Assembly: GCA_025526935.1 (NCBI GenBank)
Contig: JAHLKD010000021.1
Span: forward strand, 372,001 to 436,000
Length of the DNA stretch: 64,000 bases
Direction: 5' to 3'
DNA from: Cladochytrium replicatum
Lineage: Eukaryota > Chytridiomycota > Chytridiomycetes > Cladochytriales > Cladochytriaceae
Position 1 is the first letter of the stretch. The number at the start of each line of letters is the position of its first letter. The notes below the pieces were generated by a model that had not been told where the DNA came from, made no database searches, and was given only the letters and a program-made list of their open reading frames with translations. Of this stretch, positions 1-13,724 are shown piece by piece. Position numbers and translations under genes: made by a program.

Positions 1-101
1 ATGAGGGTTTCGTCCTGCGAGAGGATTGCGACGAGCTCATCCTTAGTAACACCGAAATCTTTGCAAATGTCGTCTACAGTTGGACTGTTATGACTCGACA
101 T
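1..101 (-). CDS. N-terminus of an unidentified protein, cut by window edge
   Basis: A reading frame opens at an ATG complementary to 99-101 and runs to the window edge for 33 codons (MSSHNSPTVDDICKDFGVTK...). It looks like a short helical segment (DDICKDFGVTKDELVAIL), perhaps a UBA- or helix-turn-helix-like start, but too little is visible to name it. It is transcribed away from the next gene, so 102-908 is a shared upstream region. No splice site is seen in the part present. Confidence 0.5.
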   Translation of the reverse strand, partial: MSSHNSPTVDDICKDFGVTKDELVAILSQDETL

Positions 102-863
102 GGTGTGCTTTCGTAATCCAGTCCAGTACCTCGGCGAACGGGATGACAATGAAGGTTTAAACACGAAAAAGGGGGAGCGGGGACGCGTTGGCCAATCCGA
201 AAAAATAGGCAAAAATCCAAATTGGATCAGCAGATCTGAGCAGATCAATGCGGGCGGTGTTGCTTGGCGGGAGACATCGTGTAGTGTTTTGCGTATGGTT
301 CCATACACCTGGCCAATCTCAGCTTAGCTTGACTGTCGATGTTGTTATTGGATGTAACATCTGGATTCGTTTCCCTCCTCTTCGTATGCCTTGGCATTGG
401 TAGCGACGAGCGCTCTCTCTGCAAGCAAGCTCGCCAAACTAACAGATCTCCAGCTTTTGTCCTCCAAACTCGTCAGCCTTAATCTGCAGCTGGGAAACTC
501 AACTATCTCACCCTGAATGGAACTGCATTTCGATCAAGTACTTTTGAAGTTCTCCCAGAGCAGAAGATGCTCCCATTCGAGGCCTTTTTTACCTTGGAAT
601 TGCATATCCTCAACTTGTAGTGACCGGACGAACCTCACCTCGAGCAATGCAACTGCCGACAGCGTTTGTGGACCCGTCAAACTTGTTACATGGCCATCTA
701 GAGTTTTTGCACATATTTTACAACCATTTATCAGCTTTCATCCATTCTCTTCCTTCGCTACATCGTGTATTGAGGCGGGGAGACGGGAGGTGTGCGGATT
801 TTGCTGCGCTGTGCCTCCCCCAAAGCTTCAATTCGAATTGCATCATTGTTATGTCAACTTGAG

Positions 864-870
864 TATAAAA
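864..870 (+). promoter_or_regulatory. TATA box for the gene starting at 909
   Basis: TATAAAA lies 39 bp upstream of the ATG at 909, the only good TATA in the 800-bp region 102-908. That region otherwise holds only unsupported open frames. Confidence 0.5.
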
Positions 871-908
871 ACAGTGCTCAAAATCCCCTTACTCGTTGAT
901 TACTCAAT

Positions 909-1739
909 ATGCACCAGTACGGCAAACCTATTCGATCGCATGAAACCAGGGAGTCCTCTCGATTCGGTGGACGGCCGATTGGTGGGACCAAATCCTCCGG
1001 AAGTCAGGCTTACGGTGACTCCTCTAGTGAAGGAGGGGGAGCTCATGACGGCAAAGCACCGTCGGGAACTACGGATGCGAAAGGATCGTATCTGCCGACT
1101 CAACGTGGCCAACGCAAAACAGAGCAACCATTTGCGAGCTCTTTTCAAGGATCAGAGAATGTACTCACACAGGGGCTATCGCGGTCGGGGTCTCTTCTCA
1201 GTTCGACTTCGGGGGATGCAGCAGCTTCTGCTCTTGGCGGAACGGGAAGCGAAATAGCGTCTAACGTACCGGCTTCCAGTAGCCTTCACGAAGCGAATCA
1301 AAATTCATCTGCAGTTACACCACAATCGGCCTCCCTTGCATCCCCAAATGTCTACCATCAAGTCGTGGGAAAGGCACCATCGTCCATGCACGCCATGATG
1401 GAGAACATCGTTGGAACTATGGAGGTAAATAGAATAGTCGAAGAACCTTTGGAATTGCTTAAATTTTCCGATTAGGCTGGAATGGGCAAAGTATTTGCGA
1501 GTCCTGGGATGCGAACCAAGGGTGAAGGAAAGAAAGTGCTGGCAGAAGCTGAACGAGTGGCTGCGAATCTTGACTCCAAGATGCACCATAACGAAAGTAC
1601 TCCGGCTGGGGATGAAGGGCAGCATGGCGTGCATCCACCAAGGCTCGGAGGAGGACCCCACGCTAAGGTGAATATCGGTGCGAGGGAAACAACCCCTACC
1701 ATGACTCCATCAAGAGAAACAACCGGTAGTGGTTTGTAA
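909..1739 (+). CDS. Ser/Gly-rich low-complexity protein of unknown function
   Basis: Two exons, 909-1424 and 1476-1739, join in phase 0 across a 51-bp intron with a GTAAAT donor and TTAG acceptor and give 259 residues. Residues 1-160 are rich in Ser, Gly, Ala, Gln and probably disordered. A more ordered patch at about 163-200 (ENIVGTME then GKVFASPGMRTKGEGKK) resembles loosely the Gly/Lys pattern of small CsbD-like stress proteins, but this is weak and I give no function. A TATA box 39 bp upstream supports this start over the longer overlapping frame beginning at 517, which has no splice or composition support. The downstream 1740-2404 interval holds no gene I can support. Confidence 0.6.
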
Positions 1740-2404
1740 CGATCCATACTGCGCGCAATTCTGCTTTTTCAAGAACAAATCAGTTTGTAATTATTATGTT
1801 TTGAGAAGTAAAAATGTTAACAATCTCATCCTCTCGTCACTCTTTATTTCTCTCTGTTCTTGCTTTATTATTGGAGGGAGCCACTGAACATACAGCTGCC
1901 AGCTGACTATCTCCTCATCATTTTCTTCTCATTTAGGATATTTACCCTTTTTCAGGTCATTTCGTCTACCAAGGGTGGTGAAACCGTCTACCTGGGATGA
2001 CGAAACAATTTATGAAAAGGCAAGCTTTCAGGTTGAACTCAGGCACATTTCATGACGTCGGTAAAGCTAAACAAGGACAATGCGACAATTTATGATTGTC
2101 TGACTCACGGAAACGAATCAAGAAACGAAATCTGTACAACAGGCAATTTAAAGGCTGGAGGAACTTGCAAACTTCCAAAAACTCGAGTTCCACCACGTGT
2201 ACAACGGAAACACGTAGTCACGAATGACAAATGGAACCTTGCCCCAGAAGAGAGTCTTCTCATCCCTAAATGAAGCATCGAATCATTAACCGAGCTAAAA
2301 GTAAGGATCGATGATGGAACTCACTGGGTCAGGTGCATGATGGTGAACGCCAAAACGCTAAAAGCCAGAGAGTTCAATTGCTCGCTCATTGTCTTTGCGG
2401 TGAG

Positions 2405-3116
2405 CTACACATACACCGTCCGGTCAGACGCTTTTCCAGCAGCTGCCATGTCCGCAAGAAGCTTGACCATGGTTTCCTCCGACACCTTGAGCTTCCTCAG
2501 GTTCTCGGGTTCCAAATCTCCTTCCTCAGCTGTAACATGGGGGAGCACAAGATCCTACGGGAATCGATTTCAGAAACATCACGAATGACTCTCGGAAGAA
2601 TTCTTACCTTGACCGGCTGCAACTGGGCAAGATACTCGCTTGCAGCATAAGTCTTCTGACCATCGCGCACGGACTCAAGGTAATCCTTAAAATCACCCAT
2701 GAACTTCGCCAGCTGAGATTGAATATTCAAAAGAAATAAGTGTTAGAGCCCTTGATTTCGATCCAGGACGATAATCATTCCATACCTGAACGTGTTCCTC
2801 GTGCCTCGCGTCGATCCCAACCTGCACACTGTCATGCAAGGTGGGAAACAGTACAGTCTCTTCTTGATCATGATGTTCCTTCAAAGTCGTGAGGAACGCA
2901 AGACTGTGGAGAAGAACAAACAGGATTTTGCAACAGTCTTACTTTCCGACTTTTCAGGACTTTTTACCTGTATCCCACAAACGGTTGTACATCTGCATCT
3001 TTCACAGTAGATGCATTATCAACCATCTGGCGACATCCCCTGCGGAGAACGTGGTGAGTTAGGACGACGATCTCATGGAGACGTTCAAATGGATCAGATG
3101 CTGGAGTGCGAGCCAT
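2405..3116 (-). CDS. hemerythrin-like (HHE) domain protein
   Basis: Four exons (3116-2968, 2903-2786, 2712-2608, 2554-2405) give 173 residues. The protein is a four-helix hemerythrin/HHE cation-binding domain. Visible ligand motifs are THH near residue 21, EHHDQEE at 59-65 and HVTAEEGD at 130-137, the usual H...HxxxE...HxxxE set for a di-iron centre. Family members bind O2 or act as iron or redox sensors; the particular role here is unknown. There is no signal peptide or membrane segment, so it is probably cytosolic. The length suits a single-domain protein. It ends before a gene-free interval and begins 362 bp from the LC8 gene on the opposite strand, so the two are divergently transcribed. 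Confidence 0.85.
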
Positions 3117-3469
3117 TGCAAGATTTGTGTAGTTGAGTCAATGGTGGCGCGTGCACTTAGTCCATGCCTGTCACTACGACACTAAGCCTTACCTTCCAGT
3201 TATTTAAAAAATGTTATTACGATTGGAAATTGGTAAACTGTCGAGGATCAAGGATCAATCAACAGATCGACGCACCGAAACGGTGGAATTCCCAAGCACA
3301 TTGCCGAACTTGTCTAACCAGGAGTGCAAGTGGCAGTGTTACGGTACGTGTTCAACGAGGCCAACGAACACAAAAAGGTGTCTTTTTCCTGCCTTATTAA
3401 GGATTCCTCTCGCCGAAGCATATAACACAACCACATTCTTAGTTTCTCCCTATTTCCCTTTTTGCATAG

Positions 3470-3828
<359 letters not shown>

Positions 3829-4197
3829 GCGAAATGGGGGAATTTGGGTTGTGTAGGAGGACTGTGGTGCGAGCATCGAGGATTAGATGGGTATCATCCC
3901 TTCTATTTTCTTGTTCGATTTCTTTTGGTCGCTTCCTGTGGGATCTTAGATGTTGGGCAGTCTTATCTGAACGTGAATTTCAGAATAGCACATCGCTTCG
4001 ACTTAATCTGAAGTTTGTTTGTGCCAACTATTATTTTTTGACATGACGTAGTACGGACACTTTCGCAAGCGGAGCCAAAAACGTACACATACCAACGGAG
4101 CTCGCAGTTCGAATTAAAACGGAGTATTCTTCATTTGAAGAACCAACACAAAAAGAAAACAAGAAAATAAAATCATTCGTTGATCCAGAGTTGACCA

Positions 4198-6083
<1,886 letters not shown>

Positions 6084-6772
6084 GGTTGGTGATTCACAAG
6101 AAAGTAGAACGAGAGGGTTTTAGCCTTTTAGTGTCTGCAGAAGCGAGAATCGATCCGGTGATTTGGGGGGAGATGTGGGCAGGCAGTGGGGCGCAGGATA
6201 CACGTGCAAAACAACTGGGTCATTGGGTGAATCACTTACGACGAGAGAGAGCGACCTCATCGCGACAGGGTGGGGCGACGGAATGTCGATCGGTGAACTG
6301 ATTACAGCCGAATGCACGGCACCGTTTGATCCGCCGTTTGGAGGAGCCAGGGTGGCGGCTGTTCTTGCGGCAACACGAGGTACATCTGTAGAAGAGCCAT
6401 TTGCGGCGGGCATCGAGACTGGAGGTGGCATTGATTCCATGTGAAGGTGTGAAATGGGAGTGCGATATATATTGATCGGGATGGCGTTATCGGTTGAGAA
6501 GAGCCTAATGTTTGACGTGGGCTGAGGGACCGCCAAGAAGATATTTACGTTTATCTGCATCTAAAAGCGTAAAAAGGCGGATTCCCTCCAAATCGATCAA
6601 CCAATTAACCAGGAGACAAACCTGAAAGAGAGACAGATGGACGCGTCGTTGCTCCTATGCGATCTGTGAGAAACGGTGGTGGGGAGCAGCACTGCCATTA
6701 TGGGAGATAAATATTTTCAAAGTCAAGTTCATGAACTTGCACGAGAGCCCAGATCAACGAAGATGCTCGAAA
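6084..6772 (-). other. leader region upstream of UGP1 with an open frame of uncertain meaning
   Basis: A 146-codon frame (6120-6560) precedes UGP1 on the same strand. From its second methionines it reads as a Ser/Pro/Ala-rich segment (MESMPPPVSMPAANGSS). A GTAAGT donor occurs inside it at about 6236, but the acceptor I can see joins it to a stop before the UGP1 ATG, so it does not extend UGP1. It may be a spliced 5' leader with an upstream ORF, or a chance frame. Confidence 0.2.
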
Positions 6773-7359
6773 CTACACATGACATTTCAATAAGTTATTC
6801 GTAAGTTTTATGAATATTCTGGTAGGAACTTTTGATGAGAACGTTTTAATGATGTGGCTTGCGACAAAAGTAACTGTGGACCAGCAAAGGGCGTGGTAAA
6901 AGGGAAACAGATGAGGTTCGATGCAGATTGCGAGCTTGCAGAAGAGGATGAAATTGAGTATAATCTTGCCGAAGGCCGGAAGGAGAGACGAAGGCGACAT
7001 CGCGAGCTTCGAGAAAATGATTCATCTAATAGCGGTCAGGTTGATGAATGCGAAGGAGGAAAGTTGGATGGGGAGGACGAATTGGGGGACGGAAACAAAG
7101 AAACGAACATGCCAGGAGTCTGGTGTTGGAATTACGGACACATTTAAGTGGTTTTGGGGCTCGCCGTCTCGTCCCAGAAAAATGCGAAGCTTCCCAAGAA
7201 GATACCAGGGGTAGCGCAACAAAAGCTGAAATTGAAGTGATCCGAAAGCGGATTGAGTTGCCGAGAAGGAGTTTGAAGCGGCTTGGCGATCCTTTGACAA
7301 TTCGGCAATGACCCTGTCGTTGGCTTGTGTTGCTGGCATACATTTAAGAAAGGAACCCT

Positions 7360-7801
7360 TTAGAAAACCACTGTTAAACCAAAGCTCCTCCACCATGCTA
7401 GCATTCCCGCATCCTTGGTTGCCCAGAATCCAGTAACTTTGGAATTGAGCACATCAATGTGTCCATTGTGAATGCCAAGTCTGGCGTTCTCACTCCATTT
7501 CAATTTGAGTCCACTGGCCTTCCACCATTCAACGACCTGCACATGACCGTCCTCGCTAGCGCCGTCCAGAGAATTTTCACTACCATAGTAGTTCAAGCCC
7601 ACTTGACATCCACCAGGTCAGTACATGAGTATGCCCCTCCGTGCTTGCAAAATCCATGGCCCGATGAGACCTGACAAGTTTCAGACCACTGCCTTTCCAC
7701 CATTCGAGCACATTCAGGTGCCCATTCTTGCTCGACCCGTCGTCCATCGCAGTTTCATCCCACTGCAAATTAAAGTCCGCTGTTTTTCCACCTGTTAGCA
7801 T
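7360..7801 (-). pseudogene. fragment of a WW-type ankyrin-like repeat gene
   Basis: About three and a half units of a 29-residue repeat are readable: GHLNVLEWWKGSGLKL, GHTHVLTWWMSSGLELL and GHVQVVEWWKASGLKL, each followed by a helix of the type SENSLDGASEDGH. I know this GHxxVLxWWxxSGL pattern as a lineage-expanded ankyrin-like family of chytrids. Two one-base shifts break the frame: one after WKNSGL near 7780 and one between GLELLW and SENSLDG near 7590. The last unit is degenerate and stops at 7360. No start codon is seen upstream; an acceptor-like CAG precedes the first unit, so this was an internal exon. The interval 6773-7359 holds no other recognisable gene. Confidence 0.7.
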
Positions 7802-8625
7802 ATCAGACTGTTTGCTACATGGGTTATCCTTTGGGTTGTCTTTTTTTCTCTTTGATATATATTGGTACTCCAGATTGATGCACTGCAGGAGTGGTTTGGA
7901 ACTTCTGCTCGTCGAAATAACGTCTTCACGAGATCCTGTTTCGCGCTGCCTGATTATGCTTTATCCGAACGAAATCTTGAGTACTGAGCTGCGACTTGCG
8001 CGTGTCCGTCCACGCCCCCACCCACGTTCTGATCAACATTACTTGGGCCGCACTATTATGGTTAATACAGTGGCGAATCTCACCCTTATCCATGTCCTCC
8101 ACAAATAGCACTGATACAACTGCGGCCATTGAGCAATTGCTGCAGCAGATCGGCGTACTTATGGCGACACTTAACGATGTAGTCTCGAATTTTCCATCGA
8201 TAATGTTCGCCGGTGCGGGCTGTTTGGCTGCTGTGACACGGTTTTCTTTTGGACATTGGTTCAACTCTACCGACAGAGGTTAGGGCTCTTCGGATCGTCT
8301 TTGAATCGCCGCGGGGTTCGCGCATGTTTACTTGCAGTCTCGGCAACCTTCTGCCTGGTAGACACTGCATTGATTGCAGCCTCATTCGGAAGTTCGTATC
8401 TACTCGTGGGAAGGGTGGTTTTATATGGTGAGCTGTTTACTTCAAGAATTTCCGGATTGGTTCTCACAACGTTCCCAGGCGTGCTTTGTGTGCGCCGGTA
8501 TGACCACCGCCATCGTGAATGTGTGCGCGGTTGAACGATTCTTGGTCATTCTCACTAACCGAGCCGTTAAATGGTCGATCTTGGGCTTCGCGATATTGGC
8601 AAACGCTGTAAATGTGGTGCAGTAC

Positions 8626-8713
8626 GTCTATTTGATGTGTATTCCGACAAATGATGCTCTCCACGCTCCGTCTATTTGATGTGTATTCCGACAAATGATG
8701 CTCTCCACGCTCC
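8626..8713 (+). repeat. 44-bp exact tandem duplication
   Basis: Two adjacent identical 44-bp copies (8626-8669 and 8670-8713), beginning GTCTATTTGATG and ending CCACGCTCC, lie in exon 2 of the broken 7TM copy. The unit is not a multiple of three. Confidence 0.95.
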
Positions 8714-9633
8714 CAATCAAGTGGAGGTATCGCCCAGTTTACTCTTACATTCCTATTATCATTGGATGCACGATTCCAAGTGTCCTGGTAAGAGTTAAAT
8801 TATGGATAATCAGAGATGCCAGCTAAAAGCATCAATGCTACAAAAACATGAGATCTTGGTCACTGGCATTGGAGTGTTTCCAGTGATTCTATTTCGACAT
8901 CTCAAAGATCGACAAAATTATCTCTCGGATAGCTCGCAACCTCGCTCCCGCCCGTTGTCGAACCCGAGTTCTCCATCGCTATCTCAGTCCAAACTGAAGT
9001 CGATCTATCTCGTCCTTGTCGTTCACCACATTCACATCCTCACCACTGTAGCCGTATACCTCATTTTTGGAGTAAGCATCATCCTCACTCTCCATCAATC
9101 TGGTCTCCGTGGCCCCCTCGCGTTCTTTATGTATACCACCATCATCGCCATCGAGACTGGTCTAGAGGACGTTTCTCGAGCGATCTCGCGAACAAACAAA
9201 GGCAAAGAACCTACCAAAAACGAGCCACAGCATGCTGTGGTAAACGCTGATCACTCCCAAACAACGGCTGTCGCAAGCCAACAGCGAACTCCGCTACTAA
9301 TGAGCCCACCCACGCCTACGCCAGGGTCTGCTACGATCCAACATGCGCGCTCACCAGCGAGTATGATGTATCATTATGACCCCATTTTTGCTCAGCAGCC
9401 TCGTCCGGATGGAATGGAGAATGATGCGAACTCACGCGGTACAGCCGTGTGGTCTCTAGAATGCAATGACCCAATATTTGTGTATCTTATACAGTTTTCT
9501 ATGCAGTTAAGAATGCAGAAAAATAGGATGATATCAGGCAATCAGGAGTGGGGAATGTTGTGTCCGACTGGGCGCAAACCATGCGTTCAACAATTTATGC
9601 CTGGTCATCGGTGGCGCACATGTGGAGGTGTCT

Positions 9634-9641
9634 TATATAAA
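9634..9641 (+). promoter_or_regulatory. TATA box for the intact 7TM gene
   Basis: TATATAAA lies about 94 bp upstream of the ATG at 9735. Confidence 0.35.
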
Positions 9642-9734
9642 ATCAATTTTACTGATAGGTAAATTTGAGTTTCGGAAATTGGAAGGCAAATATTTATTAA
9701 TCAAAGTACTCTCCGAAACGTTCGTTTGTCAGTC

Positions 9735-11024
9735 ATGTCCACACCAACTCCTGCTCAGCTCCAACAGCAGCTCCTTGCGCTCTCGACAGCTCTCACAGAG
9801 CTGCTCGCCACAATACCATCCATTCTTCTCTCCGGCGCAGGATGTTTAGCTGCAAGCACAGTCTTTTTGTGGACAATCATCCTGCTTTACCGTCAGAGAT
9901 CGAATTTGGCCGGAGCAAACTTGAATCGACGGGGTGTGCGCGCATGGCTTCTGTTTGTTGCGGCGGCGTTTAACCTGTACGCAAACGCAATTCTCGCCTC
10001 GTCCTTCTTGCACACAGTTCTTCTGACAGAAGCTTGGTTTTACATGGTGAGTTTTTGCATCGCAGTCATTTTCAAGGGTAAATGAGCTTTAAGTTTGATT
10101 CGCCCACTCTAGTCGGTTTTTGCCACGAGCGCAATAGTGGTCGGCATCGTCTCAACGTGTGCTGTTGAGCGCTTCCTCATCGTACTTACGAACAAAACAT
10201 GGAAGTGGGTCATCTTGTCACTGGCTATTATCGCCAGTGTTGGCAACGGGGTTCAGCATCTCTACCTGATGTGGCTTCCCACTAGTGCTGCTCTCACAAA
10301 CGGGGCCAAATCGCGACCGGTATATGCGCCATACGTTGTTCTCATTTCAACCATGATTCCGTGCATTTTGGTAGGTTCTATTTTCTCTTGTTGAAGCACC
10401 TGGGTTTGTGCTGAAGTCAGCACGGTTTAGATCCTGACAACTGGGATTGGAGTGTTCTCTGTCTCGTTGATCAAGCACCTTAAGCAGCGCAACTCACTGA
10501 GAGAGAATTCGCACGGGCTGCCTTCGCACAGCATGTCTCAAGCATCCCAGAATGATCCCCTGTTTGTCGTTCTTGCGGTCCACCACTCGCACCTTCTGGC
10601 AACAATTGCAGTCTACGTTATTTTCGGGACGGCCTTGGGTGTAACCCTGAACCAGTCTGCCTTGAGAGGTCCTCTCGCATTTTTCTGGTACTCGTTCACT
10701 ATTGCCTTGGAGTCTGGATTGGAAGACATTGCTAAAACCGTTAACAACCGATCGAACGGCAGCGGGAGCAAGTCTGAGAGAGGCGACACTGGCGCTCCAA
10801 GCGAGTTTCACGCATCCGCTAACGGAGCTCGACCAAGATATGGTTCTGCGACCCCTGAGAAGGACGTGCAAGTGATTCCGATGAACAACTACGACCCTGC
10901 GTTTTCTCAGTATTCAAAGCAGACTGCGTACCAGCAGACCCCGTACTCTCAACAGATCCAATATGGCCAGCAGATGCCGTATTCCCAACAAACCGAAAAC
11001 AATCTCTATAGCTCCCGCAACTAA
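9735..11024 (+). CDS. seven-helix membrane protein, candidate receptor of unknown family
   Basis: Three exons (9735-10046, 10113-10370, 10431-11024) give 387 residues. I do not recognise the family by name. Seven hydrophobic segments can be placed at about 27-52, 67-90, 101-121, 134-158, 175-207, 234-262 and 267-290. Features resembling a GPCR are a short N-terminus, LNRRGVRA in the first inner loop, an acidic-basic pair after helix 3 (CAVERFLIVLTN), and a long cytosolic tail. Helix 6 starts with HHSH (241-244), which the dead copy keeps as HHIH, so the histidines may bind a metal or cofactor. The tail (about 295-387) is Ser/Gly-rich, then Tyr/Gln-rich (YSQQ-type repeats). ATG at 9735 chosen; a TATA box lies upstream. 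The 11025-11441 interval holds only 3' sequence. Confidence 0.85.
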
Positions 11025-11441
11025 ACCTTAACCTTTTTGTTATTTCCCCCTGTTGTCACTATTATTATTTAGCGCCTATTCTTGGTTTCAAAAGCTCTTT
11101 GTATCTTGCTATCTCTTTCTTTTCTTTGCATCTTAAAATTATTCCTTACTTGCTGGTTGTGCTTGCATGGCTTTTTGTAGCGCTAGGTGCGAGGATTTGC
11201 AGTTGCGGTATGTCAGTGTTGGTGTGTCCGCCCAGTTGCCATGTTTGAACCTGTTTACTCAAGTTGGACATTAAGTTCTTTTTTGAAACCAGTCTTTCAT
11301 CTGTTTGTTGGAAAACGACTTTTAATTGTGTGTTCAGTAGAACACGTTCATAGCTACTCAACCACGTTGTCTCAGAATTTTTGAAGTGAAGAATCCATCC
11401 CAAAAAGGAAAGAGCAAACATCAAAACAATCCAATTTGATT

Positions 11442-13192
11442 TCATGCATTGAACGACCCTCCTCTAATCTCCGTCACAACCTTCTTAACCTCTCCGACAA
11501 ACGCGGGGTAATCTTTCCATTTGATATCACCGTTGGCATCTTTGAGGCGGGAAGTGCAACGAGAAATCTGCCAATATTCAAGTGATCAGTTGAACATCAC
11601 TTTGAATGAAGGTTGATTAACGCACCAGAGCCTCGTAGTCACCATCTGACACAGCGCCAACCTTGGCGGCATCCTCACGGGCAACGATTGCCTTCAACGC
11701 TGACCTTAATTCTCCAATGTCAAGGGCACCGTCTTTGTTCGAATCAAACAACTTGAAAGAATCCCGCATATCAAGGTAGTCGTATCCCGCAATGAACCAA
11801 CGGCGGTAAACCCCCAAGAACACGAAAGTGACTACAGAGTATGTTAGGCATTCATCAATGATCGATTACTGGGGGAATGACTTACAGCAGAAGTGCGGTC
11901 CAATACGCAAGAAGTGCGTTGTGACGCCCTTGTAGAATGCGCTGAAGCCTTCGTTTCGAGCAATCTTCTGTACTGCATCTATGCTGCTCGTATACATAAC
12001 ACCCTTCCCGTTTTCGTATGGCTGGTTGTAGTACCGTGTTCGTGCCACGTCAATGGGGTTCATGAAAATACTAACAAAACAATCACATCGCTTGAGATTC
12101 GCAGAGGAAGAAAACGTTCGATTGTTCGAACTTACACTGAGATGATCGAGCTGCCCAGACCAGAAACCATGTCGTTCACCCAGTCATCCTTCCATCCCCG
12201 GTTCAAGATGAGCCATTCCTTCATCATCGTGAATGAGGCCAAATTTGTGCCACTGCCAACGATGGACCGGCCCATCGACAAGACAGACCCACGGTATAGA
12301 CCAGTGAACCCGTCTTTCTGGACGATCTTCTTCAAGGCATCCCATACGCCAGAATATTGGTGCTGGTGGCCCACCGCAATCTTTCCTGCGGCGGAAGATT
12401 GTAATCTTCGATGAAAAAACGTATAAGATGTCTTGTCTACAGCAATGGTTTTTCAGATTGGTAACTCACCTCGTTTTAACGAGTTCGAATGGATTGCAAG
12501 CGAACGCTCCCATTACACCACAAAGCGAGCCGGCAATGACACGTTTCCAAGCAGGCGCTGAGCCGTTCTTTGGATCATGTAGGACTCCCATGATGGGGTC
12601 ATACATTCCCTGTTCACATATTCGCATCAGCAATCACCCTCACAAATCCGACAAATCATACCAATCGAAAGACGTTTTTCGATCCTTCTCGCAAAACAGC
12701 CGGCAGAATACCCTTTTGAAGACCAGCTAGACCCTCATTTGTGTAGATTTTTCCGATGGTATCAAAGCTGTTTTTGTAAATCTGCCAAATCCATGTTCAG
12801 GTGTGCTCATACCGACGCGCGTGAATGGCTACCTGTGTTTTTCTCAGAAGTTCTGCTGCTTCCGTCTCGGAGGTGGCTGACCGAAGAGCTGATTTGACCT
12901 GTTCTCCTTGGAGTTGTAACCGTACTCTGGAAAACCAATGGTTCATTTCAAACAGTAATGAATGCAACAGGATCCTACTTTGCGGTATCGAAGGGGTTGG
13001 TAAAGAGTACCGCGGCTATGAAGATACTTCAGCACGTTGACACATCCAACCAAAGAGGAACATACTGGCAGGTGCAGCTCCTGAGCAAAGAAACTTTTCG
13101 ATTTCGCCCATCTTTCTTGGTTTGCCTTTCTTTGGGTATAGAGCGGGAATCAGGGGGCCCTTGTCGCCCGCAAAGTTCAATGATGACGCCAT
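11442..13192 (-). CDS. mitochondrial carrier (OAC1/SLC25A35-like) with C-terminal EF-hand pair
   Basis: Nine exons (13192-13066, 13015-12979, 12926-12833, 12781-12662, 12609-12470, 12405-12136, 12070-11886, 11831-11626, 11567-11442) give 434 residues. Three carrier repeats show the signatures PFDTAK (50-55), PFELVKTR (166-173) and PIDVARTR (268-275). GLAGLQKG, YSGVWDAL and RYYNQ resemble the yeast oxaloacetate carrier Oac1 and SLC25A34/35, which exchange organic or inorganic anions across the inner membrane. Beyond the sixth helix comes an EF-hand with loop DSNKDGALDIGE (354-365) and a degenerate partner DANGDIKWKDY (403-413). Known calcium-regulated carriers (SCaMC, aralar) carry EF-hands at the N-terminus, so this order is unusual. 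The start is the first ATG after an in-frame TAA. The 13193-13724 interval has no gene. Confidence 0.9.
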
Positions 13193-13724
13193 CGTAGAGA
13201 GTAAATGCGATTAGGTCGAATCGTTCGATTGCAACTGCGAGGTTGACAGCGAGACACGCACGGGACTTAAAGCAATGTCTGAAGTCAAATTTGAAGGTCT
13301 CCGGATTTGCCTGTGCGCGGACGAGAACGGATATGCCGGGAAGATCCAGAGAAAGCAAAACCACAAGATAAAGTTTTGAAAAGTTAGAGATTGGATATCG
13401 GTCAATTCCATTCTTCTTTGTTTTCCGGACATGCCGATGCTCCCATACCTGCTGATCGAGTGCAGGCAATGCGAGCGTAACCGAGATGCCGAGCGTTCGT
13501 TGAGTTGAGTATTAAACTCGCTTGTGCTTAATATATCAACCCACACGTGTGTGGCCCTGCAGGAACCCGGGTGTGGCCGGAATGGTGCCGGGAACTCGGC
13601 TGATGTCAGTTTGCAGGCTGAAGCGAGAGAATTCTGTCATTAAAGTGTCCTGCAGGGATCGGGTGTATCAACAATTACTACAAACTTTAAACAACAAAAA
13701 GAAGAAAACTCAAAAATCCAAAAT

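Larger units (their letters stand above)
8092..9662 (+). pseudogene. dead copy of the seven-helix membrane protein at 9735
   Basis: The sequence aligns along its whole length with the intact paralogue downstream and keeps the same two intron positions (8428-8478 and about 8788-8851). Recognisable blocks are SIMFAGAGCLAA, LNRRGVRACLLAV, CAVERFLVILTN, VHHIHILTTVAVYLIFG and GLRGPLAFFMYT. It is broken: a frame change inside helix 1 near 8240 (after GCLAAVT), and a 44-bp tandem duplication at 8626-8713 that brings a TGA in frame after helix 4. The third exon is open for a long way and its tail still contains YDPIFAQ, matching YDPAFSQ in the sister. The end is approximate. The long open last exon suggests recent loss. 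Confidence 0.8.

Noticed and set aside
517-1257. 246-codon plus-strand open frame
   Set aside because: It overlaps the gene at 909 in another frame, lacks splice or promoter support and has no recognisable domain; the 909 model has a TATA box and a clean intron.
2052-2273. 73-codon plus-strand frame in the 1740-2404 interval
   Set aside because: No domain, splice signal or start context supports it.
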